Shown here in pieces: positions 35,967-44,436 of a DNA stretch of 64,000 nucleotides (position 1 is its first letter; the number at the start of each line of letters is the position of its first letter). This DNA comes from Maribacter arcticus (GTDB taxonomy: Bacteria > Bacteroidota > Bacteroidia > Flavobacteriales > Flavobacteriaceae). Location: positions 296,800 to 360,799 of the forward strand of contig NZ_FUYL01000002.1 in assembly GCF_900167935.1 (NCBI RefSeq), given 5' to 3'. Made by a program: the position numbers and the translations under genes. The notes beneath the pieces are model-generated. The model was not told where the DNA came from. It ran no database searches and was given only the letters and a program-made list of their open reading frames with translations.

Positions 35967-37841
35967 ATGAAGAAACTTTTCTCAAATTTCAAAGGAGATT
36001 TATTTGGTGGCATAACAGCAGGTATTGTTGCATTGCCGTTAGCACTTGCCTTTGGAGTAAGCTCAGGAATGGGGCCAAGCGCCGGATTATATGGAGCAAT
36101 TTTCATTAGTTTTTTCGCGGCACTTTTTGGCGGCACAAATACTCAGATTTCAGGACCTACAGCTCCAATGACTGCTGTAAGCATGGTTGTTATTGCAGGT
36201 ATAGTAGCAATAAATGATGGAAGTATCGAAAAAGCATTACCCGCTATTTTAATTGTATTCCTATTGGCCGGTTTAATGCAAATTGGACTTGGCCTAATTG
36301 GTGTTGGAAAATACATTCGATACATTCCTTACCCGGTTGTATCTGGTTTTATGACAGCTATTGGTGTAATTATTTTAGTGACACAAATTCTACCTGCAAT
36401 TGGTTATTACCCAAAAGAAGATGCTGATTATGTAAACAAATATAAGCCTATGGCTGAAGAGATAATTTTAGATAATATCTTAAAAGAGGAGGCTGGTGAA
36501 GGTATTTTGGTATTAGAAGATTTTAAAGAGACCATAAAAAGAGCAGAACAGATTACAGAAGCCGACATGCTTAAAGAAGCACAAACACTCGCAAAATCTG
36601 AAGCTTCTGGGGTCATTGGAGCTATAAAAATATTTCCAAGGGCTTTAAAAAATATCAACTGGCTTGAATTAATTCTTGCATTATCTACGATTATTATTAT
36701 CTATGGATTTAAACGCATTACCACAACTATACCTAGTGCATTGGTGGCTCTGGTAGCCGTTTCAGGTGTGGCTTATGGTTTTGGATTAGACTACAGACCA
36801 ATAGAACAAATACCTAGCGGATTTCCATTACCTAATCTTGGTATTTTTACTCAATTTAAGCTGAGTTCGGTTACCCCCTATATTTTTACCGCTCTTACAC
36901 TGGCACTTTTAGGTGCAATTGATTCTCTTCTAACTTCGGTAGTAGCAGATAACATGACCAAAACAAAACATCGACCTAACAAAGAATTAGTTGGACAAGG
37001 AATAGGTAATAGTATTGCAGCGATTTTTGGAGGTATCCCAGGAGCCGGAGCTACAATTAGAACTGTAGTAAATATTAATGCAGGGGGTAAAACTAAATTA
37101 TCCGGTATGGTTGCCGGTTTATTATTGTTGATTGTATTATTAGCACTTGGCCCAGTTGCATCTCAAATTCCTGCTGCTGTACTTGCTGGTATTTTGGTTA
37201 CAGTTGGTATCGGTGTTATGGACTATAAAGGCCTAAAGGCAATACCTAGTTTGCCGAAAGATTTGAGTTTAGGTCCTATAAAATTTAGCTCAGAGGTGGT
37301 AATCATGTTGGTTGTTCTTGTGCTCTCTTCCATATGGAATTTAGTATATGCCGTTGGTGTAGGCCTTGTGATAGCTTCATTGATGTTCATGAAAAAAATG
37401 GGTGATTTAACTGCAGAACGATCCGATGTTAAAACACTAGAAAAGGAAGTAAATTGGCCAGATGAGGCTGCTTTTCCTAAGAGTTTGCAAGAAGAAGTAT
37501 TTATTAAACATTTGAAAGGACCTCTGTTTTTCGGATCTACAAGTGAATTTCAACAAATGGCAGACCAAATTCCTAGAACTGCCTCTACCGTAATCATTAG
37601 AATGGGTCGTATGCAATACATGGACCAATCTGGCCTTTATACGCTAGAAGATGTGTTGATCAGCCTTAGAAAATCTGGCATTAACGTATTGTTTGTAGAA
37701 GTTTTAAAACAACCTAGGTATATGATGGAGCGTGTTGGACTTATTCCTGATTTGATACCCGATGAGCATATCTTTGAGTCATTTGATGAATGTCTTACAT
37801 GGGTGAAAGCGAATGTAAAAGATAAATACCCTTCGAACTAA
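35967..37841 (+). CDS. SulP-family anion transporter with large inter-helix insertion
   Basis: The protein has 624 residues. GGITAGIVALPLALAFGVSSG opens the SulP membrane domain; TQISGPTAPMTAV and FGGIPGAGATIRTVVN are the conserved core. A STAS domain (about 490-610) ends the protein, with RMGRMQYMDQSGLYTLED. Between helices near residues 148 and 232 there is a soluble, charged, probably helical insertion of about 80 residues that the first SulP protein lacks. Pairing with a carbonic anhydrase suggests bicarbonate transport (BicA-like), but sulfate cannot be excluded from sequence alone. Confidence 0.9.
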   Translation: MKKLFSNFKGDLFGGITAGIVALPLALAFGVSSGMGPSAGLYGAIFISFFAALFGGTNTQISGPTAPMTAVSMVVIAGIVAINDGSIEKALPAILIVFLLAGLMQIGLGLIGVGKYIRYIPYPVVSGFMTAIGVIILVTQILPAIGYYPKEDADYVNKYKPMAEEIILDNILKEEAGEGILVLEDFKETIKRAEQITEADMLKEAQTLAKSEASGVIGAIKIFPRALKNINWLELILALSTIIIIYGFKRITTTIPSALVALVAVSGVAYGFGLDYRPIEQIPSGFPLPNLGIFTQFKLSSVTPYIFTALTLALLGAIDSLLTSVVADNMTKTKHRPNKELVGQGIGNSIAAIFGGIPGAGATIRTVVNINAGGKTKLSGMVAGLLLLIVLLALGPVASQIPAAVLAGILVTVGIGVMDYKGLKAIPSLPKDLSLGPIKFSSEVVIMLVVLVLSSIWNLVYAVGVGLVIASLMFMKKMGDLTAERSDVKTLEKEVNWPDEAAFPKSLQEEVFIKHLKGPLFFGSTSEFQQMADQIPRTASTVIIRMGRMQYMDQSGLYTLEDVLISLRKSGINVLFVEVLKQPRYMMERVGLIPDLIPDEHIFESFDECLTWVKANVKDKYPSN

Positions 37842-37886
37842 ACCATCAAAACCGATAAAAACATATTCTACCTGTTTTAAAAGTTT

Positions 37887-37894
37887 TAAATTTG
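37887..37894 (+). promoter_or_regulatory. -7 element TAAATTTG for pheS
   Basis: Exact TAnnTTTG match, 18 bases before the pheS ATG. The -33 region is not a clear match. Confidence 0.4.
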
Positions 37895-37912
37895 CCGCTT
37901 TAATCAACATGT

Positions 37913-38932
37913 ATGATTGATAAGATAAAGGAACAGATTTCTGAAGTGAATGCTTTTACAACTGATAATTTAGCAGATGTAGAAACGTTTAGAATTAAAT
38001 ATTTAAGTAAAAAAGGAATTTTAAATGACTTTTTTGCCGAGTTCAAGAATGTTCCAAATGAACAGAAAAAAGAATTCGGTCAAACGATAAACGAATTAAA
38101 GCAGGCTGCTACCGAAAAAGTAGAAGCTTTAAAAGAAACGCTAGAGAACAGAAACTCTGATGAAAAGGTGTTTGGTGATTTATCTCGACCAGGAAACCCT
38201 ATAGAGCTTGGTTCACGCCACCCTATTTCTATTGTGAAAAATCAGATAATTGATATTTTTTCAAGAATTGGTTTCAATGTATCAGAAGGTCCAGAAATTG
38301 AAGATGACTGGCATAATTTTACCGCATTAAATTTGCCCGAATATCATCCGGCACGTGATATGCAAGATACTTTCTTTGTTCAGACCGACCCAGATATTCT
38401 GTTACGTACGCATACCTCATCGGTTCAAGTACGATATATGGAGAACAACAAACCTCCTATACGAACTATATCTCCAGGTAGAGTTTATAGAAATGAAGCA
38501 ATTTCAGCAAGATCACATTGTTTCTTTCATCAAGTAGAAGGTTTGTATATTGATAAGGATGTTTCTTTTGCCGATTTAAAACAAACACTACAATATTTCA
38601 CTACCGAACTATTCGGAAAATCTAAAATTAGACTTAGACCATCTTATTTTCCGTTTACGGAACCTAGTGCAGAAGTTGATGTTTATTGGGGTTTAGAGAC
38701 AGAGACCGATTATAAAATGACTAAAGGTACTGGTTGGTTAGAAATTATGGGTTGCGGTATGGTAGACCCTAATGTGCTTAAAAACTGTGGTATCGACCCA
38801 GAAGTATATTCCGGTTTTGCCTTTGGTATGGGTATTGACCGTATAGCACTATTGTTACATCAAATTTCAGACATACGATTGTTAAGTGAAAATGATTTGC
38901 GTTTTCTAGAGCAATTTAGAAGCGCTCTTTAA
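37913..38932 (+). CDS. pheS: Phenylalanine-tRNA ligase alpha subunit
   Basis: The protein (339 residues) is the catalytic subunit of the (alpha-beta)2 synthetase. An N-terminal coiled coil (about 1-90) contacts tRNA. Class II motifs follow: GSRHPI..., EGPEIEDDWHNFTALNLPE, then the TSSVQVRYME and RNEAISARSHCFFHQVEG block, and the terminal FGMGIDRIALLLH motif 3. The beta-subunit gene pheT is not adjacent, which is usual for Bacteroidota. A small hypothetical gene follows 9 bases later. Confidence 0.97.
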   Translation: MIDKIKEQISEVNAFTTDNLADVETFRIKYLSKKGILNDFFAEFKNVPNEQKKEFGQTINELKQAATEKVEALKETLENRNSDEKVFGDLSRPGNPIELGSRHPISIVKNQIIDIFSRIGFNVSEGPEIEDDWHNFTALNLPEYHPARDMQDTFFVQTDPDILLRTHTSSVQVRYMENNKPPIRTISPGRVYRNEAISARSHCFFHQVEGLYIDKDVSFADLKQTLQYFTTELFGKSKIRLRPSYFPFTEPSAEVDVYWGLETETDYKMTKGTGWLEIMGCGMVDPNVLKNCGIDPEVYSGFAFGMGIDRIALLLHQISDIRLLSENDLRFLEQFRSAL

Positions 38933-38941
38933 TATCAACTT

Positions 38942-39337
38942 GTGAAAAAAGATATTAAAATACCTGTTGCCAAAGATGTTTATGTTGCCATTATTCGTGA
39001 ATGGAACGAAGAATTTTTGGACAAAGACTGGAATGCCTATATCATTAACAGCCGAGTCACACCTATAGAATTGATAATGGTTGTTTCAAAAGGATATGAA
39101 GGTAATCGTAAAACCTCTATTATGAGGCATTCTATTGGTGAAGTAGCTGCTAAATCGTATAAGAAGATTGAAGTAGTTCAAGGTGATGTACTTGCATTAA
39201 ACAATGAATTCTACGTCACGTATTATGCGGATAATAAATTATTTGAAAAACGATTTCTTTTCGAACAGAATAGTGTGAAAGAAAGTAATCTTATTACCAT
39301 TCCCATTTTAGATAAGGAGGGAATCTACGCGAAATAA
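38942..39337 (+). CDS. Conserved hypothetical protein downstream of pheS
   Basis: A 131-residue soluble protein with a GTG start at 38942, 9 bases after the pheS stop, so probably co-transcribed. It has alternating beta strands and polar loops: KDVYVAIIREWNEEF, RVTPIELIMVVSKGY and FYVTYYADNKLFEKRFLFE. There is no signal peptide, membrane helix or catalytic motif. I do not recognise a family; similar proteins are, as I recall, found after pheS in flavobacteria. Confidence 0.7.
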   Translation: MKKDIKIPVAKDVYVAIIREWNEEFLDKDWNAYIINSRVTPIELIMVVSKGYEGNRKTSIMRHSIGEVAAKSYKKIEVVQGDVLALNNEFYVTYYADNKLFEKRFLFEQNSVKESNLITIPILDKEGIYAK

Positions 39338-39448
39338 ACTGCTCTTTATGTAAACTTTTTTAGATTCTTGGTTTTTCTCAGGACCTCCAATAGTAAAACC
39401 ATGCTTATCACAAGGAATTTTATCTAAATAAGAAAACAGACGAATCGT
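39308..39448 (-). pseudogene. Possible coding remnant on the minus strand
   Basis: An open frame of 46 codons without ATG reads LFSYLDKIPCDKHGFTIGGP followed by EKNQESKKVYIKSS. It looks protein-like in composition and then runs into the antisense of the neighbouring gene's 3' end. It may be a decayed gene fragment. No family is recognised, and chance cannot be excluded. Confidence 0.2.
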
Positions 39449-39529
39449 TTATTAACAATAAGCCATCTTAGGCTAATAAGTACTCTAACAAAATTTTAAC
39501 GCTTCTTAAATAATTTTAGGTTCTTTTGG

Positions 39530-39560
39530 TTTGTTTCTTTCCGAACTAACAGTACCTTTG
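39530..39560 (+). promoter_or_regulatory. Full-consensus Bacteroidota promoter for the regulator/RND operon
   Basis: TTTG (39530-39533), a 19-base spacer, then TACCTTTG (39553-39560). This matches the TTTG-N19-TAnnTTTG sigma-A promoter of Bacteroidota exactly. The predicted start lies about 14 bases before the ATG at 39580. Confidence 0.7.
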
Positions 39561-39579
39561 CCGTGGTAATTTTATTATT

Positions 39580-40062
39580 ATGAGTAAAGAAGAAATAAAA
39601 AATAAGTTAATTGAAGAGCTTGGGGTTCATTTTGAATCTGAGTATGACCTACCGCCATTAGCTGCTAGAATCTTCGCTAACTTGGTTGTCACAGATGAAG
39701 ACGGACTAACTTTTGAAGATTGTCTACTTAAAAGAGGTGCTAGTAAAAGTTCAATATCAACATCACTCAATCTATTACTACAAATGGATTTTGTAAACTA
39801 TTTTACAAAGTCAGGAGATCGTAAGCGCTATTTTAAAATAGCTGAAAAGAATACGTTCTTCATTAAAAAGCTAGATCGTTCATTGAAAAAATTAGAAAAG
39901 GAAAGCGAAATGCTTCATAAACTTGGAGAATATAATGAACAATATCGACCAGAAAAACATAAAGAAAACAAAAATAAAAGAATTACGTATACCAAATGTA
40001 TAGCCGACATGACCACAACTCTAAAAACGACCATTGCTGAACTAAAACAACAACAGTCATAA
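39580..40062 (+). CDS. GbsR/MarR-type transcriptional regulator
   Basis: The protein has 160 residues. The N-terminal half is a winged helix-turn-helix of the GbsR/MarR group: LPPLAARIFANLVVTDEDGLTF, then the recognition-helix segment KRGASKSSISTSLNLLLQMDFV and the wing GDRKRYFKIA. A C-terminal helical part (about 90-160) probably dimerises. It begins 99 bases before the RND adaptor gene and shares its strand. A role as local repressor of the efflux operon, responsive to the pump's substrates, is likely but inferred. Confidence 0.85.
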   Translation: MSKEEIKNKLIEELGVHFESEYDLPPLAARIFANLVVTDEDGLTFEDCLLKRGASKSSISTSLNLLLQMDFVNYFTKSGDRKRYFKIAEKNTFFIKKLDRSLKKLEKESEMLHKLGEYNEQYRPEKHKENKNKRITYTKCIADMTTTLKTTIAELKQQQS

Positions 40063-40161
40063 TTTTTTATTCGTCAGGTTCGTTTTTTACCGAACATTCT
40101 GAATTTACAAAACCTTAATAAGGCTCAATCAATAATTTAATACAACAAACATCCCTCCAAA

Positions 40162-41247
40162 ATGAAAAAGTTATCAATTATAGGAATAATAAGTGCTACC
40201 CTTCTTTTGAGTTCCTGCTTTGGAGCATCTGAAAAATCAGCACAAGGAGCTGCTGTATCACCTCCGCCAAGTTTAAAAGTAGGAGAATTAAAAAAGCAAG
40301 ACCTTACCGTGTTTAGCGAATTTTCCACTACTCTAGAAGGTAAACAAAATGTAGAAATTTGGCCAAAAGTATCTGGTTTTGTAAAGGAAGTTTATGTAGA
40401 AGAAGGTCAGAAAATTAAAAAAGGTCAACTACTTTTTAAATTAGAAACTCAAACTTTAAATCAAGATGCTAATGCTGCAAAAGCATTGGTTAGTGTTGCA
40501 GAAGTTGAAGTAAACAAACTAAAACCGCTAGTTGAAAAAGATATTATTAGCGAAGTACAACTTGAGACCGCAAAGGCAAAACTTGAGCAAGCAAAAGCAG
40601 GCTACCAGAGTATTGCATCAAATATTGGTTACGCTAGAATTACTAGTCCGGTTAATGGGTACATCGGTGAAATTCCCTTTAAAATAGGTGCTTTGGTTAG
40701 TGCTGCTATGGGCAAGCCATTAACTACAGTTTCTGATGTTAGTGAGGTTCGTGCGTATTTCTCTATGAATGAGAAAGAGCTTCTAAAACTTAAAGAGTCT
40801 ATGCCGAAAAATGATAAAAACTTTTTGGATATTGAAAAGGCTCCGAGTGTGACCTTAGTTATGATAAATGGCGAAGAATATGCTGAGCCTGGTAAGATTG
40901 CTATGATAAATACTATCATAAATAGTACTACCGGTAGTGTAACTGCTAGAGCTGATTTTGATAATAAGAATAATTTATTAAGTAGTGGTAATACTGGAAA
41001 AATTAAAATTCCAACAATATTCAAGAGTGCATATGAAATTCCTCAGGTAGCAACAATTGACCTTCAAGGTAAGAAACTAGTTTACATATTAAAAGATGAT
41101 AATACCGTTACCACTATGCCTATTGAAATAGTCGCGAATACTCAAAAAGGGTTTATCGTTGAAAAAGGAATTGAAGAAGGAACTACTATTGTTCTTGAAG
41201 GCGTAACTAAAATAAAAGACGGAATGACCATTAGTCCGGTTAAGTAA
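40162..41247 (+). CDS. RND efflux periplasmic adaptor lipoprotein (system 1)
   Basis: The protein (361 residues) is a membrane-fusion protein. The lipobox LLLSSC anchors it to the inner membrane. A biotinyl-lipoyl half-motif KVSGFVKEVYVEEGQKIKKGQ (about 70-90), a helical hairpin (about 100-150), the second lipoyl half with ITSPVNGYIG, and a beta-barrel domain follow in HlyD/AcrA order. It bridges the permease encoded 35 bases downstream and the TolC-like protein after that. Confidence 0.93.
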   Translation: MKKLSIIGIISATLLLSSCFGASEKSAQGAAVSPPPSLKVGELKKQDLTVFSEFSTTLEGKQNVEIWPKVSGFVKEVYVEEGQKIKKGQLLFKLETQTLNQDANAAKALVSVAEVEVNKLKPLVEKDIISEVQLETAKAKLEQAKAGYQSIASNIGYARITSPVNGYIGEIPFKIGALVSAAMGKPLTTVSDVSEVRAYFSMNEKELLKLKESMPKNDKNFLDIEKAPSVTLVMINGEEYAEPGKIAMINTIINSTTGSVTARADFDNKNNLLSSGNTGKIKIPTIFKSAYEIPQVATIDLQGKKLVYILKDDNTVTTMPIEIVANTQKGFIVEKGIEEGTTIVLEGVTKIKDGMTISPVK

Positions 41248-41282
41248 GAGTCCGCTATTCATTATAATACATAAATAGAGAA

Positions 41283-44200
41283 ATGTTTCAAAAATTTATA
41301 GATCGTCCCGTCCTATCTACGGTGATATCGATTATCATAGTTATTCTAGGTATTTTAGGTTTAACTACACTACCTATTGAACAATATCCTGAAATCGCAC
41401 CTCCAACAGTGCAGGTTACAGCTTCATACACAGGGGCAAACGCAGAGACTGTACTTAATAGTGTTATTACACCACTTGAGGAACAAATTAATGGTGTAGA
41501 AGGCATGTTATATATGACTTCTACTGCGAGTAACGATGGTGCTGCTACCATAAATGTATTTTTTGAACTAGGTACAGATCCAGATATTGCGGCAGTAAAC
41601 GTACAGAACAGAGTAGCTCGTGCCAATAGTGTTTTGCCACAAGCTGTAGTACAAACTGGTGTAATCACCCAAAAATCGCAAACTAGTGCACTTATGTTCT
41701 TTTCATTATTCTCAGACAATGAAAATTACGATGCCACATTTGTTGAAAACTACGCAAGAATCAACTTAGTACCCAAATTACAACGTATAAAAGGGGTTGG
41801 TAACGTTACAGTTTTTGGTGCCAAAGATTACTCCATGAGAATATGGTTGAACCCCCATAAAATGGCAGCTTACAACCTTATGCCATCCGATATTCAAAAT
41901 GCACTTAGAGAACAAAACCTTGAGGCGGCTACTGGTAAAATCGGTGAAAATGCCGATGGTGTTTTTGAATACGTGTTGAAATATAAAGGACGTCTTTCAG
42001 AAGTAGCCGAATATGAAGATATCATTATTAGAGCTCAAGAAAACGGACAGTTCTTGCGTGTTAAAGATGTTGCGGAAGTTGAATTGGGTGCCTTCAATTA
42101 TGGCACTAAAAACGAAGGTATGGGTAAACCCGGTACCGTTCTTGGTATATTTCAAACATCTGGTTCAAATGCAAATGATATTATTAATTCCATTCAGACC
42201 ATTTTAAAAGAAAGTAAGCAAGATTTTCCTAAAGGGATGGATTATGTGATTCCTTTTAACACTAAAGATTTTTTAGACGCTTCTATTGGGCATGTCGTGC
42301 AAACCCTTATTGAAGCATTCTTATTGGTGTTCATTGTAGTATTCCTATTTCTTCAAGATTTTAGGTCTACTTTAATACCAGCCATTGCAGTACCTGTAGC
42401 GATAATAGGTACATTCTTCTTTCTCTCGTTATTTGGTTACTCCATTAACATGTTAACCCTTTTCGCTATGATACTGGCTATTGGTATTGTGGTCGATGAT
42501 GCCATTGTAGTGGTCGAAGCGGTTCATGCTAAGATGGAAGAAGGTGCTACGAACGCAAAAATTGCCACCAAATCGGCTATGTCAGAGATTTCTGGAGCCA
42601 TCATATCAATTACATTGGTAATGTCTGCCGTATTTATTCCAGTTTCTTTTATTAGTGGTTCTTCAGGGGTTTTCTACCAACAATTCGGTATCACTTTAGC
42701 AATTGCTATTCTTATTTCAGCAGTAAACGCGTTGACGTTGAGTCCGGCATTGGCTGCACTTTTTTTAAAACCGCATAATCCATCCGAAGAACATAAAAAA
42801 GGCATTACCAAACGATTCTTTTCTGCTTTTAACACTGGTTTTAATGCTATGACTGATAAGTACGTTAGGTCAGTGAAATTCATTGCTAATAGAAAATGGA
42901 TTACCATCGGATCACTGGTAATCTTTACAGCAATAACCATTTTATTATTTAATACAACACCTGCTGGTTTTATTCCAAATGAAGATAGAGGCCTTGTTTT
43001 CGCTGATATTAGTTTACCACCAGGCACAACATTAGAACAAACACAATTAACGGTAAAGAAACTTGATTCTATTTATGCTTCAATGGACATCATAGAAGCT
43101 AGAATGAATATTACAGGTTTTAGCTTGTTAAACAGGGTAAATGGTGGTTCTTATGCCTTCTCTGTACTTAGACTTAAGAACTGGAGTGAAAGAACAGACC
43201 CATCACAATCTGTAGATGCCGTGGTTGGTAGTCTTTTCGGTAAAACTGCTGGTTTAAGGGATGCGAAAGCCTTTTTCTTTACACCTCCTAGTGTTCAAGG
43301 TTTTGGTAACTCTACAGGTTTTGAGATGAACTTACAGAGTAAAGATGCCGATGATTGGCAGACTGTGGGTCAAACTACGAACGAGTTTTTGGCTGCATTA
43401 AATGCAAGACCCGAGGTGCAATATGCTATTACTCAGTTTAACCCAAACTTCCCACAATATGAAGTGCAAGTAGATGTCGAGAAAACTAAAACTGCTGGCT
43501 TAGCCGTAACAGATGTTTTCAGCGCAATGCAAGGGTACTATGGAGGTTTGTATACTACTGACTTTAATAAGTTTGGTAAGCAATACCGTGTTATGATTCA
43601 ATCAAAACCTGAAGACAGAGCTAATGAACAATCACTTAATCATATTTTTGTGACCAACGGAAATGGTGAATCGGTTGCTGTATCTCAGTTCGTTTCGTTA
43701 AAGAAGATCTATGGGCCTGAAATCGTAAGTAGATTTAATCTTTTAAGCTCAGTTAAAATTAATGGCGCCATGAACCCTGGTTATTCTACTGGTGATGCCA
43801 TTAAAGCAATTGAAGAGGTTACCGCTCAGGTTTTACCTACCAATTACACCTACGAATATTCGGGCCTTACCAAAGAAGAAAACAGCGCAGGTAGTCAAAC
43901 TATCATCATATTTATTCTGAGTTTGGTATTTGTATACTTCTTATTAAGTGCTCAGTATGAATCGTACATCTTACCGTTTGCTATACTCCTTTCATTACCT
44001 GTGGGTATTGCAGGCGCAATCGGGTTTATAAACTTAGCAGGCCTTGAAAACAACATATACTTTCAGATTGCTCTAATCATGCTGATTGGTCTACTATCTA
44101 AGAATGCTATTCTAATTGTGGAATTTGCTCTTCAACGTAGAAAGCATGGTATGTCTATTCTAGAATCGGCTTTAGACGGTGCAAAGGCACGTCTTAGACC

Positions 44201-44429
44201 TATTTTGATGACTTCATTTGCCTTTATTTTTGGTTTAATGCCACTGGCTTTATCAACAGGTATTGGTGCGATTGGCAATAGGTCTATTGGTATGAGTGCA
44301 GTTGGTGGTATGTTGATAGGTACCATTTTCGGGGTATTTATTATACCGGCGTTATATGTCATTTTCCAAACCCTACAAGAGCGTATTACTGGTGCTCCAC
44401 AAGAAACTATTGAAGAATCAAAGAATTAG
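41283..44429 (+). CDS. RND efflux permease, HAE1/AcrB type (system 1)
   Basis: The protein (1048 residues) has twelve membrane helices and two large periplasmic loops. It opens with the AcrB-like MFQKFIDRPVLSTVISIIIV. The proton-relay aspartates in TM4 are both present (GIVVDDAIVVVEAV, Asp405 and Asp406), and TM10 has LLSKNAILIVEFA with the partner lysine. It exports drugs, bile-salt-like compounds or lipids using the proton motive force; substrate is unknown. It is flanked by its adaptor and outer-membrane channel genes. Confidence 0.95.
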   Translation: MFQKFIDRPVLSTVISIIIVILGILGLTTLPIEQYPEIAPPTVQVTASYTGANAETVLNSVITPLEEQINGVEGMLYMTSTASNDGAATINVFFELGTDPDIAAVNVQNRVARANSVLPQAVVQTGVITQKSQTSALMFFSLFSDNENYDATFVENYARINLVPKLQRIKGVGNVTVFGAKDYSMRIWLNPHKMAAYNLMPSDIQNALREQNLEAATGKIGENADGVFEYVLKYKGRLSEVAEYEDIIIRAQENGQFLRVKDVAEVELGAFNYGTKNEGMGKPGTVLGIFQTSGSNANDIINSIQTILKESKQDFPKGMDYVIPFNTKDFLDASIGHVVQTLIEAFLLVFIVVFLFLQDFRSTLIPAIAVPVAIIGTFFFLSLFGYSINMLTLFAMILAIGIVVDDAIVVVEAVHAKMEEGATNAKIATKSAMSEISGAIISITLVMSAVFIPVSFISGSSGVFYQQFGITLAIAILISAVNALTLSPALAALFLKPHNPSEEHKKGITKRFFSAFNTGFNAMTDKYVRSVKFIANRKWITIGSLVIFTAITILLFNTTPAGFIPNEDRGLVFADISLPPGTTLEQTQLTVKKLDSIYASMDIIEARMNITGFSLLNRVNGGSYAFSVLRLKNWSERTDPSQSVDAVVGSLFGKTAGLRDAKAFFFTPPSVQGFGNSTGFEMNLQSKDADDWQTVGQTTNEFLAALNARPEVQYAITQFNPNFPQYEVQVDVEKTKTAGLAVTDVFSAMQGYYGGLYTTDFNKFGKQYRVMIQSKPEDRANEQSLNHIFVTNGNGESVAVSQFVSLKKIYGPEIVSRFNLLSSVKINGAMNPGYSTGDAIKAIEEVTAQVLPTNYTYEYSGLTKEENSAGSQTIIIFILSLVFVYFLLSAQYESYILPFAILLSLPVGIAGAIGFINLAGLENNIYFQIALIMLIGLLSKNAILIVEFALQRRKHGMSILESALDGAKARLRPILMTSFAFIFGLMPLALSTGIGAIGNRSIGMSAVGGMLIGTIFGVFIIPALYVIFQTLQERITGAPQETIEESKN

Positions 44430-44436
44430 AGAAATC

